5,810 bases of DNA from assembly GCA_030690855.1 (NCBI GenBank), contig JAUYFR010000096.1:1-5810 (forward strand), written 5' to 3'. This document shows, one piece after another, positions 1 to 5,810 of this stretch. The notes below the pieces were generated by a model, which saw only the letters and a program-made list of their open reading frames with translations, did not search any database and had not been told where the DNA came from. The position numbers and the translations under genes are program-made. This stretch comes from Gallionellaceae bacterium. GTDB taxonomy: Bacteria; Pseudomonadota; Gammaproteobacteria; Burkholderiales; Gallionellaceae. The number at the start of each line of letters is the position of its first letter. Within the stretch, counting starts at the first letter, position 1.

Positions 1-629
1 GCGTTACCCAACGTGAGCATATCGTAGGCAATTTGTACGCGATCCCAACGATTGTCCCTGTCCATGCCAAAGAAGCGGCCGCTAATAGTAGCGATACGTC
101 CAACGCCCAGTTCATCACATTTGCTTTGCAACAGAGCCAATGATTGAGCTGCGCTACGTGGCGGAGTATCACGACCATCGAGGAACGCATGTACCACTAT
201 TTTTTTCAAACTAGCGCGCGCAGCCAATTCAAGCATCGCGTGGATGTGTAACTCATGGCTGTGTACGCCACCGGGCGAAAGCAGGCCGAGAATGTGTAAG
301 GTGGAGTTTTTGTTTTTTGCGGTTGCTACCGCATCGTTCAGTGCGGGATTAGTAAAAAAACTGCCATCTTCAACCGCCACATCTACTCGCGTGAGATCTT
401 GATAAACTATGCGGCCAGCACCAATGTTGAGGTGGCCCACTTCAGAATTGCCCATTTGTCCGCGAGGCAGGCCAACATGAAGCTCGGAGGCGTTAATTAG
501 TGTGTGTGGATAGGTGCTCCATAAACGATCCCAGTTCGGTTTGCGTGCTAAAGCAACTGCATTGTGATCAGTGTCCTCGCGATAGCCAAAGCCATCTAAG
601 ATGAGGAGCAGGACAGGCGTTATGTTCAT
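1..629 (-). CDS. gpmI: 2,3-bisphosphoglycerate-independent phosphoglycerate mutase, N-terminal part (cut by window edge)
   Basis: This cytoplasmic enzyme interconverts 3-phosphoglycerate and 2-phosphoglycerate in glycolysis and gluconeogenesis, using two Mn ions and a phosphoserine intermediate. The visible 209 codons are the start of a protein that is usually about 510 residues, so roughly 40 percent is present. The metal ligand Asp12 sits in LDGFG, and the catalytic Ser62 in GQMGNSEVGH. The inserted phosphotransferase domain shows His123 (GGVHSH), Arg153-Asp154 (DGRD), Arg185 and Arg191. All of these match the numbering of the Bacillus stearothermophilus enzyme, so this part appears intact and active. 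The ATG at 629 is the only sensible start because an in-frame TGA lies five codons upstream (644-642). No Shine-Dalgarno sequence precedes it; the bases upstream are pyrimidine-rich. The gene is divergent from the ArsR gene and shares its control region. The family assignment is very secure. Confidence 0.97.
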   Translation of the reverse strand, partial: MNITPVLLLILDGFGYREDTDHNAVALARKPNWDRLWSTYPHTLINASELHVGLPRGQMGNSEVGHLNIGAGRIVYQDLTRVDVAVEDGSFFTNPALNDAVATAKNKNSTLHILGLLSPGGVHSHELHIHAMLELAARASLKKIVVHAFLDGRDTPPRSAAQSLALLQSKCDELGVGRIATISGRFFGMDRDNRWDRVQIAYDMLTLGN

Positions 630-644
630 AAAGAGGGGCTTTCA

Positions 645-658
645 TAAAAATATTTTTA
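645..658. repeat. 14-bp perfect AT palindrome
   Basis: The bases TAAAAATATTTTTA read the same on both strands. The element lies 16 bases upstream of the gpmI start, within its leader, and just upstream of the inferred ArsR-gene promoter. It contains only A and T, so it may be a bendable or easily melted element, an accessory protein site or chance in AT-rich DNA. The sequence alone does not settle its role. Confidence 0.4.
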
Positions 659-682
659 CTGAGTGAAGCGACGCAATATTAG
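655..682 (+). promoter_or_regulatory. possible promoter of the ArsR-led operon
   Basis: A TTTACT (655-660) stands 16 bases from a TATTAG (677-682), a moderate match to sigma-70 -35 and -10 boxes. The proposed -10 box lies within the left arm of the inverted repeat, so a bound repressor would block it, as is usual for autoregulated ArsR genes. Other spacings are possible in this AT-rich DNA, so the exact boxes are uncertain. Confidence 0.35.
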
Positions 683-696
683 AATGTGCTAATATT
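675..696. promoter_or_regulatory. inverted-repeat operator, probable ArsR-family binding site
   Basis: The arms AATATTAG (675-682) and CTAATATT (689-696) are perfect reverse complements separated by AATGTG. An AT-rich interrupted palindrome of this size in the promoter of an ArsR/SmtB gene fits the sites these winged-helix dimers bind. It overlaps the candidate -10 elements on both strands, so binding could repress the ArsR operon and affect gpmI. The repeat is seen directly; the binding protein is inferred from position. Confidence 0.65.
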
Positions 697-699
697 ATA
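694..699 (-). promoter_or_regulatory. gpmI: candidate -10 box of the gpmI promoter
   Basis: Read on the minus strand these bases are TATAAT, the sigma-70 -10 consensus. Transcription would start near 687 and give a leader of roughly 58 bases before the gpmI ATG. No good -35 box lies 16 to 18 bases upstream. The box overlaps the right arm of the inverted repeat, which would place gpmI partly under the same regulator. Confidence 0.4.
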
Positions 700-768
700 G
701 ATTCAATTTAATTAAGCTTCATTTTAGCTGATATTGATGTACCGTATAACCTTGGCAAGCATAAAGAT

Positions 769-773
769 GAGAG
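769..773 (+). promoter_or_regulatory. ribosome binding site that favours the 779 start of the ArsR gene
   Basis: GAGAG lies five bases before the ATG at 779, inside a purine-rich run. The upstream in-frame starts at 734 (TTG), 737 (ATG) and 767 (ATG) have no comparable purine tract at proper spacing. Confidence 0.5.
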
Positions 774-778
774 AAGAA

Positions 779-1081
779 ATGGCAATTAATATAATCGACA
801 AAGAAGAAGACATTATGCTGGCCTCAATGGCGATGAAGGCGATTGCGCATCCATTGCGCTTGAAGATTTTATGCATATTGGGCGAAAACGAACTCAGCGT
901 GCAAGAAATTGTCGACAACGTAGGGACATCGCAAAGTAACATTTCCCAGCACTTGGCTATTTTGCGCGAAAAAGAGGTTTTGGCTACACGTAAGGATGCC
1001 AATAAGGTTTATTACCGCATTGGCGACCCGCGTACGCTTAAGTTAGTAAGCATGATGCGCGATGTATTTTGCAGCGTTTAA
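779..1081 (+). CDS. ArsR/SmtB-family winged-helix repressor with SqrR/BigR/YgaV-like cysteine pair
   Basis: This is a cytoplasmic DNA-binding repressor that probably acts as a homodimer. The 100-residue protein begins with a short helix, followed by AIAHPLRLKILCIL (21-34), the usual ArsR opening. The helix-turn-helix is at about 40-64, with the recognition helix in TSQSNISQHLAILR, and the beta wing is at about 67-81 (ATRKDANKVYYRI). The metal-site motif ELCVCDL of ArsR/SmtB is replaced by ELSVQEI, so arsenic- or zinc-type sensing through that helix is unlikely. The only cysteines are Cys32 (ILC) and Cys98 (DVFC). Their 66-residue spacing equals that of the persulfide/redox sensors SqrR and BigR. 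I infer sensing of sulfane sulfur or oxidants by disulfide or polysulfide bridging. I chose the ATG at 779 for its ribosome site; in-frame starts at 734, 737 and 767 would add up to 15 residues. The ATPase gene follows 27 bases downstream. An inverted repeat upstream suggests autoregulation. Confidence 0.88.
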   Translation: MAINIIDKEEDIMLASMAMKAIAHPLRLKILCILGENELSVQEIVDNVGTSQSNISQHLAILREKEVLATRKDANKVYYRIGDPRTLKLVSMMRDVFCSV

Positions 1082-1108
1082 TATTTTGCCATCACGAAGG
1101 TTAAAGAA

Positions 1109-2593
1109 ATGACGGTCCCCATTCTCATAGCGAAAAATGATAGCCACGAGCTTCAATTGCTGCCGCAAATGGCCAATCGACACGGCCTTGTTACTGGCGC
1201 AACGGGAACGGGGAAAACAGTCACGCTGCAGTCTTTGGCGGAAGGGTTTAGTCGAATTGGTGTGCCGGTATTTATGTCGGATATCAAAGGTGATCTTTCC
1301 GGTATTTCAAAATCGGGTGGTGGTAACGCTAAGGTGGACGCACGAGTCACACTGTTGAAACTGGAGGATTTTGAGCCTCGAGCCTATCCAGTTACGTTTT
1401 GGGATGTGTTCGGTGAAATGGGGCATCCGGTGCGTGCCTCCATTTCAGATATGGGTCCCATGTTATTGGGGCGCATGTTGAATCTGAATGATACGCAGCA
1501 AGGTGTGTTGACGCTGGTCTTTAAAATCGCCGACGACAGCGGCATGTTGCTACTCGATTTCAAAGATATCCGTACCATGGTGCAGTATGTTGGTGACAAC
1601 GCTAAAACATTTACCACCGAGTACGGCAATATCTCAACGGCGAGTATCGGGGCGATTCAACGTGGATTGCTTGAGCTTGAAAATCAGGGCGCGGAGCAGT
1701 TTTTTGGCGAGCCTATGCTAAACATCGATGATTTGATGCAGGTGGATAGTAAAGGTGCGGGCATGGTGAACATTCTCGCGGCTGATAAGTTGATGCAGGC
1801 GCCGAAAGTCTATTCGACATTGCTACTATGGCTTCTTTCCGAGCTATTTGAAAATCTGCCAGAAGCAGGTGATCTTGAAAAACCTAAATTAGTATTCTTT
1901 TTTGATGAGGCGCATCTGTTATTTAGTGATGCGCCCACTGCGCTGATCGACAAGATTGAGCAAGTGGTGCGCTTGATTCGCTCCAAGGGCGTGGGCGTGT
2001 ATTTCGTTACACAAAACCCTGCGGACGTGCCGGATAAAATTTTGGGGCAATTGGGCAATCGCGTGCAACACGCACTGCGTGCTTTTTCGGCGCGAGATCA
2101 AAAGGCAGTGCGCGCGGCAGCCGAAACGATGCGCGACAACCCCGAGTTGGATGAGCAAGCCGCGATTACCGATTTAGGGGTGGGTGAGGCCTTAGTTTCA
2201 TTGCTAGATGAAAAAGGTCGACCGGCGATTGTTGAGCGCGCTTTCATTGTGCCGCCACAAGCACAAATTGGCCCGATTACACCGGCTGAGCGCGCGGTCA
2301 TTATTCAGTCATCTTTGCTGGCAGGGCATTATGAAGCCTTGGTTGATCGTGAATCGGCGTACGAAAAACTGCAGGGACGTTCAGCGCAAAAAACAGTAGC
2401 AGCTGAAGCGACTCAAGGGAGCGGTGGTTTCAGTGAAATGTTGGGCGGCATGCTCGGCGGTGCAGGCACGGGTACGCGACGCCAAGGTGCTGGCGAAGCA
2501 CTTGTTAAAAGTGTGGTGCGCACCATTGGTTCAGAGCTGGGCAGGCAAATCGTCCGTGGCGTGTTGGGCTCGATTTTGGGTGGACGCAGTTAG
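1109..2593 (+). CDS. YjgR-type (DUF853) HerA-like P-loop ATPase
   Basis: This 494-residue protein belongs to the HerA/FtsK-like ATPases related to E. coli YjgR, predicted cytoplasmic hexameric motors whose substrate is not established. The P-loop GATGTGKT is at residues 30-37, close to the N terminus. The conserved FMSDIKGDLSG follows at 55-65. Walker B is KLVFFFDEAH at 260-269, with Asp266 and Glu267 as metal-binding and catalytic acids. A sensor-like segment FVTQNPADVP lies at 299-308, and LGNRVQHALRAF with possible arginine-finger residues at 315-326. The tail from about 430 to 494 has a glycine-rich stretch and then a GR-rich amphipathic end, as in other members. Length is normal for the family, and no frameshift or missing motif was seen. 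The ATG is preceded by GAAGG at 1096-1100 with 8-base spacing. The gene lies 27 bases after the ArsR gene and is probably co-transcribed. Its role could concern DNA handling or another motor function; neither is shown by the sequence. Confidence 0.93.
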   Translation: MTVPILIAKNDSHELQLLPQMANRHGLVTGATGTGKTVTLQSLAEGFSRIGVPVFMSDIKGDLSGISKSGGGNAKVDARVTLLKLEDFEPRAYPVTFWDVFGEMGHPVRASISDMGPMLLGRMLNLNDTQQGVLTLVFKIADDSGMLLLDFKDIRTMVQYVGDNAKTFTTEYGNISTASIGAIQRGLLELENQGAEQFFGEPMLNIDDLMQVDSKGAGMVNILAADKLMQAPKVYSTLLLWLLSELFENLPEAGDLEKPKLVFFFDEAHLLFSDAPTALIDKIEQVVRLIRSKGVGVYFVTQNPADVPDKILGQLGNRVQHALRAFSARDQKAVRAAAETMRDNPELDEQAAITDLGVGEALVSLLDEKGRPAIVERAFIVPPQAQIGPITPAERAVIIQSSLLAGHYEALVDRESAYEKLQGRSAQKTVAAEATQGSGGFSEMLGGMLGGAGTGTRRQGAGEALVKSVVRTIGSELGRQIVRGVLGSILGGRS

Positions 2594-2647
2594 CCCTTTA
2601 TTGGATATCTAAATGTTGGGATGTTTTCATTGTTATTGATTATTAAT

Positions 2648-2653
2648 AGGTGG
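2648..2653 (+). promoter_or_regulatory. ribosome binding site that fixes the adaptor start at 2659
   Basis: AGGTGG lies five bases before the ATG at 2659. A longer reading frame would begin at a GTG at 2650, but that GTG lies inside this Shine-Dalgarno site and has no ribosome site of its own, so the ATG is preferred. Confidence 0.65.
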
Positions 2654-2658
2654 GTGTT

Positions 2659-3693
2659 ATGAGAAGAAATGATCGCTTTGCAGCAGTTTTTTTATTGGCG
2701 TCCTTATCCGCAGGGGCGAGTGCGGCCGAACCCTTGGCGACCACAACTATTCAGTACCGCGAGGTAGCGCAAACCTACAGCGCTGAGGGCGTGGTCGAAG
2801 CAACGCGCCAGTCCACTGTGTCGGCACAGATTTCAGGGCGAATAAAGGAAATTAGTTTCGACGTGGGAGATCGCGTCAGAAAAGGTCAAGTGCTTTTGCG
2901 AATTGATGAAAGTGAAGCAAATCAAGGGGTTGCGGGAAGTCGGGCACGCGTGTTGCAGGCGCAAGCGGCTTTGCAAAACGCCAAAATTAACTATGAGCGA
3001 TCAAAGCAACTGTTAGAGCAAAAGTTTATTAGTCAGTCTGCTTTGGATAAGGCGGAGTCTGATTATCGGATGGCGCAAGCTCAGGCTGCAGCAAGCGAAG
3101 CGGGTGCAGAACAATCCGCTTTAACGCAAGGTTATACCTCTGTTGTTTCGCCGTACGCGGGCGTGGTGGCAGCACGCATGGTTGAGTTGGGGGAAATGGT
3201 AACGGTAGGGAAGCCGCTAATGACTGGATTTGATCCGACACAGATGCGCGCGATTGTAAGTGTCCCTCAGTACAAGCTGTCTGAAATTGGGCAGCGCCCA
3301 ACGGTGTCGATAGAGATTCCCTCTTTATCGCGCTGGTTGAAGCCGTCATCTGTCGTGGTGCAACCCACCGCTGATGCGCGTACTCACAGCACGCTCGTCA
3401 AAGTTTCGTTACGTGAAAACGAAAACGGCGTGTATCCCGGCATGTTTGTGCGCGCACATTTTGAAATTGGCAAAACAAAAAAAATGTTGATTCCTGCGAG
3501 CGCGGTGGTGCGTCGTAGTGAAGTAGTGGCGGTATATGTGGTAGATGATAAATCAGCGATTAATCTACGTCAGGTGCGAGTGAGCGAAGCTAGTGCAAAT
3601 GGTGAAGTTGAAGTGTTGTCTGGTTTAGCCGCAGGAGAGCGAGTCGCTGTGCATGCGATTAAAGCGGGCATGGAATTTAAAAACAAAAAGTAA
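2659..3693 (+). CDS. RND efflux periplasmic adaptor (membrane fusion protein, HlyD/AcrA type)
   Basis: The product links an inner-membrane RND pump to an outer-membrane channel across the periplasm. The 344-residue protein starts with a Sec signal peptide: basic MRRNDR, a hydrophobic core, and probable cleavage after ASA near residue 22. There is no lipobox cysteine, so it is soluble or peripherally held, unlike lipidated AcrA. The first half of the lipoyl domain is at about 52-84 (SAQISGRIKEISFDVGDRV). An alpha-helical coiled-coil hairpin rich in Ala, Gln and Glu follows at about 86-156, with its turn near KFISQSALDKAE. The second lipoyl half is at about 160-187 (VVSPYAGVVAARMVELGEMV), then a beta-barrel at 190-270 and a membrane-proximal domain from about 275 with IPASAVVRR. 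The short hairpin resembles other small proteobacterial adaptors. It ends in tandem stops, TAA TAG. It lies 65 bases after the ATPase gene, with no terminator seen between them and only weak promoter-like sequence, and directly precedes its pump gene. The substrate cannot be told. Confidence 0.93.
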   Translation: MRRNDRFAAVFLLASLSAGASAAEPLATTTIQYREVAQTYSAEGVVEATRQSTVSAQISGRIKEISFDVGDRVRKGQVLLRIDESEANQGVAGSRARVLQAQAALQNAKINYERSKQLLEQKFISQSALDKAESDYRMAQAQAAASEAGAEQSALTQGYTSVVSPYAGVVAARMVELGEMVTVGKPLMTGFDPTQMRAIVSVPQYKLSEIGQRPTVSIEIPSLSRWLKPSSVVVQPTADARTHSTLVKVSLRENENGVYPGMFVRAHFEIGKTKKMLIPASAVVRRSEVVAVYVVDDKSAINLRQVRVSEASANGEVEVLSGLAAGERVAVHAIKAGMEFKNKK

Positions 3694-3707
3694 TAGCGAG
3701 ACAGTTT

Positions 3708-3735
3708 ATCGCCCTCTGTGATGAGGGCGATTTTT
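3708..3735 (+). terminator. rho-independent terminator-like hairpin between adaptor and pump genes
   Basis: A perfect 9-bp stem, ATCGCCCTC (3708-3716) and GAGGGCGAT (3723-3731), with loop TGTGAT is followed by a run of five T (3731-3735). On the opposite strand no T run follows the hairpin, so it acts on plus-strand transcripts. It begins 15 bases after the adaptor stop codon and ends 18 bases before the pump ATG, leaving no room for a separate promoter after it. It probably reduces pump transcription relative to the adaptor rather than ending the operon completely. It could also stabilise the 3' end of an adaptor-only mRNA. Confidence 0.82.
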
Positions 3736-3753
3736 ATTGGATGAGGTGGTGGA

Positions 3754-5810
3754 ATGGGTATTTCGGGACGTATCGCTAGAATATTTTTGCATTCGCAAAT
3801 GACCCCTTTGTTGGCACTGGTGGCAGTGTTGTTGGGGGCATTCGCGGTGTTAGTTACGCCGCGCGAAGAAGAGCCGCAAATTAACGTTACGATGGCCAAT
3901 GTGTTGGTCGCATACCCCGGTGCATCTGCGCAAGATGTGGCGCGCACGGTTTCAACGCCTGCCGAACAAGCGTTGTCGCAAATTGCTGGCGTAGAGCACG
4001 TCTATTCAGTTTCGCAACCCGGTATGTCGGTGTTGACCGTGCAGTTTAAGGTAGGTGAAGGACATGTCCCCTCATTAGTAAAGCTCTACGACGTCATTAA
4101 TTCTCATGCGGACTGGTTGCCGCCCACTTTGGGTGTAAAGCAGCCGATCATCAAAGCTAAAGGCATTGATGATGTGCCGATCTTGGCGATTACTTTATGG
4201 CGCGATCAAGAGGCCGGTAGCGGCCTTGCGATAACGCATGTGGCCCATGCAATAGAAGCCGAGCTTAAGCGCGTTAAAGGCACGCGCGAAGTGGTGACCT
4301 TGGGCGGAACGCAGCAAGTGGTGAGCGTGCTCTTGAGTCCCGATGCATTAAACGCGCATCAACTTTCTGTGCAAGACGTGCGTGCTGCATTGCAGGCGAC
4401 CAATATGTCCGCCTCGGCTGGGAGTTTGTTGCAAAACAGTCGTGAAGTCCTAGTGCAAACAGGCAATTTTTTGAGTAATGCCAGCGACGTCAGTCAGCTC
4501 GTGGTGGGCGTGTTTGATAACAAGCCGGTCTTTTTGCACGATGTGGCTGAAATTAAAGATGGCGCTGATCAGCCATCAAGTTACGTGTGGCTAGGGACGG
4601 GGCCGGCAGCCGCAGAAAAAAATATCACTGCGAAGGGTGACTTCACTGCGGTAACTGTTGCCGTGACCAAAAAGCCCGGTGAAAATGCAGTGGATGTGGC
4701 GAATAAATTATTGCAGCGCGTTGAAGAGTTAAAAGGCAGTGTGATTCCGACTGACGTGCAGGTAACTACCACGCGTAACTATGGTGAAACGGCTAACGAT
4801 AAGGCGATGAAGCTGATCAAAAAGTTGCTTTTTGCGACTGCAGCCGTGGTGTTATTGGTCTGGTTCGCTTTGGGTAAGCGAGAGGCGTTCATTGTAGGCG
4901 TAGCCGTTTTACTAACACTGGCATTGACGTTATTCGCATCGTGGGCGTATGGATTTACCCTCAACCGTGTTTCTTTGTTCGCGCTCATTTTCTCCATCGG
5001 TATCTTGGTGGATGACGCGATTGTGGTGGTGGAAAACATTCACCGTCGCCGCGAGCTATCCCAGCACCAAACACTTTCAGAAATTATCCCAGAGGCGGTT
5101 GACGAGGTGGGTAGTCCTACTATTTTGGCAACCTTTACGGTGATCGCAGCCCTATTGCCGATGGCGTTTGTGAGTGGCCTGATGGGGCCGTACATGAGCC
5201 CGATTCCGATTAACGCGAGTATCGGCATGTTGATTTCTTTGTCAGTTGCCTTTGTGATTACACCTTGGTTGGCACTACGTTTTTCTGGCCCGCATCATGC
5301 GTCGGTGAAGGATGAGCGCGACACGCCGTTGGCGCGATTTTTCCGTAATCGTTTAGGGCCATTTTTGAATGGCGAGCACGGCAAACCGGCGCGTAAAAAA
5401 TTATGGTTGGGGATTCTTGCTGGATTATTTTTCGCGGTGTCGCTGGGCTTGGTCAAGCTCGTGGTGTTGAAGATGTTGCCGTTTGACAATAAATCCGAAT
5501 TCCAAATTATTGTCGATATGCCTACAGGTACAGCACTAGAGCAAACCTCCGGCGTGCTGCATGAAATTGGTAATTACCTTGCTACCGTGCCGGAAGTGAC
5601 CGACTATCAAGGTTATGCAGGCAGTGCCTCGCCTATCAACTTTAATGGTTTGGTGCGCCAATATTATTTACGTGCGGCCTCAGAGCAGGGCGACTTGCAG
5701 GTCAATCTACAAGACAAGCATCATCGTCATCGCAGTAGTCATGAAATCGCAACTAGTGTGCGTGTGCCGATTGAAGAGATTGCCAAAAAATGGAGTGCGA
5801 AAGTCAAAGT
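3754..5810 (+). CDS. RND efflux pump inner-membrane permease (AcrB/HAE-like), C-terminal part outside window
   Basis: This inner-membrane antiporter exports compounds using the proton gradient, together with the adaptor encoded just upstream and an outer-membrane channel. The window holds 685 codons of a protein that usually has about 1,020 to 1,060. TM1 is at about 17-34, followed by the family-typical PREEEPQI and AYPGASAQDV (53-62). The first large periplasmic porter and docking loop runs from about 36 to 350. TM2 to TM6 lie at about 355-507, and TM7 at about 550-572. TM4 carries Asp420-Asp421 in GILVDDAIVVVENI, equivalent to the AcrB proton-relay pair Asp407/Asp408. This points to the drug/hydrophobe-type relay rather than the usual heavy-metal pump pattern. 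The relay lysine of TM10 is not visible. The ATG at 3754 is preceded by GAGGTG at 3743-3748, with 5-base spacing. The reading frame is uninterrupted. The second periplasmic loop begins after TM7 (LPFDNKSEFQIIVDMPTG) and contains a His/Arg patch, HHRHR, at 656-660. The substrate is unknown. Confidence 0.95.
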   Translation, partial: MGISGRIARIFLHSQMTPLLALVAVLLGAFAVLVTPREEEPQINVTMANVLVAYPGASAQDVARTVSTPAEQALSQIAGVEHVYSVSQPGMSVLTVQFKVGEGHVPSLVKLYDVINSHADWLPPTLGVKQPIIKAKGIDDVPILAITLWRDQEAGSGLAITHVAHAIEAELKRVKGTREVVTLGGTQQVVSVLLSPDALNAHQLSVQDVRAALQATNMSASAGSLLQNSREVLVQTGNFLSNASDVSQLVVGVFDNKPVFLHDVAEIKDGADQPSSYVWLGTGPAAAEKNITAKGDFTAVTVAVTKKPGENAVDVANKLLQRVEELKGSVIPTDVQVTTTRNYGETANDKAMKLIKKLLFATAAVVLLVWFALGKREAFIVGVAVLLTLALTLFASWAYGFTLNRVSLFALIFSIGILVDDAIVVVENIHRRRELSQHQTLSEIIPEAVDEVGSPTILATFTVIAALLPMAFVSGLMGPYMSPIPINASIGMLISLSVAFVITPWLALRFSGPHHASVKDERDTPLARFFRNRLGPFLNGEHGKPARKKLWLGILAGLFFAVSLGLVKLVVLKMLPFDNKSEFQIIVDMPTGTALEQTSGVLHEIGNYLATVPEVTDYQGYAGSASPINFNGLVRQYYLRAASEQGDLQVNLQDKHHRHRSSHEIATSVRVPIEEIAKKWSAKVK

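Larger units (their letters stand above)
630..778. other. AT-rich divergent intergenic control region between gpmI and the ArsR gene
   Basis: This non-coding stretch separates two divergently transcribed genes and holds the start signals for both. It contains a 14-bp palindrome near gpmI, a perfect 8-bp inverted repeat with a 6-base spacer in the middle, and a consensus TATAAT facing gpmI. The ArsR reading frame extends leftward to a TTG at 734, but the stretch 734-778 is more likely untranslated leader. No other gene or RNA structure was seen here. Confidence 0.7.

Noticed and set aside
664..721. 6-bp inverted repeat TGAAGC (664-669) and GCTTCA (716-721) flanking the operator
   Set aside because: It is short, far apart and not centred on the main inverted repeat, so chance is a sufficient explanation.
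734..778. N-terminal extension of the ArsR protein from TTG 734 or ATG 737
   Set aside because: No ribosome site precedes these codons, and the extra residues do not resemble the family; the ATG at 779 has a purine-rich site at proper spacing.
724..1002. 92-codon minus-strand frame opposite the ArsR gene
   Set aside because: It lies antisense to a clear ArsR-family protein, resembles no family I recognise and would overlap the shared control region.
779..1081. classical arsenic or zinc sensor assignment for the ArsR protein
   Set aside because: The ELCVCDL-type cysteine motif is missing, and no arsenate reductase, arsenite pump or metal ATPase gene is nearby.
2601..2646. possible promoter before the adaptor gene (TTGGGA at 2616, TATTAA at 2641)
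   Set aside because: The spacing of 19 bases is poor and the start point would fall in the ribosome binding site. A weak promoter here cannot be excluded, but the sequence does not support one.
3029..3349. 106-codon minus-strand frame inside the adaptor gene
   Set aside because: It is antisense to the conserved hairpin and lipoyl region, with low-complexity, proline-rich composition and no recognisable domain.
3570..3947. 125-codon minus-strand frame spanning the adaptor end and pump start
   Set aside because: It crosses two well-supported genes and the terminator hairpin, and its Thr/Ala/Asn-rich sequence looks like a codon shadow.

Overview
The window looks like chromosomal DNA from a Gammaproteobacterium or a closely related member of the Pseudomonadota. 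This rests on gene content (cofactor-independent phosphoglycerate mutase, a YjgR-type ATPase, a two-gene RND efflux system), moderate GC content and purine-rich Shine-Dalgarno sites before most plus-strand genes. I cannot name the genus. No RNA gene, insertion sequence, CRISPR array or phage gene was seen.

Layout. Positions 1-629 (minus strand) hold the N-terminal 209 codons of gpmI, a glycolytic/gluconeogenic phosphoglycerate mutase, cut by the left window edge. Positions 630-778 are an AT-rich divergent control region with a perfect 8-bp inverted repeat (675-696), a 14-bp AT palindrome (645-658) and a consensus TATAAT facing gpmI. On the plus strand follow a small ArsR-family repressor (779-1081), a YjgR/DUF853 HerA-like ATPase (1109-2593), an RND periplasmic adaptor (2659-3693) and the first two thirds of an RND inner-membrane pump (3754 to the right edge). 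Gaps between the plus-strand genes are 27, 65 and 60 bases, so they could form one transcription unit or two.

How the parts may work together. The ArsR protein lacks the classical metal-site cysteine motif. It carries two cysteines 66 residues apart, the arrangement of the persulfide/redox sensors SqrR, BigR and YgaV. It probably binds the inverted repeat in its own promoter and could also affect gpmI on the other side. The adaptor and pump form the inner-membrane part of a proton-driven tripartite efflux system; no outer-membrane channel gene is visible here. A strong intrinsic-terminator-like hairpin lies between adaptor and pump with no room for a separate promoter after it, so pump expression probably depends on read-through.

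Most of the window is ordinary, well-known gene families. The points worth a second look are the thiol-switch-like ArsR with its operator, and the terminator inside the efflux operon. I found no clear evidence of a wholly new system.
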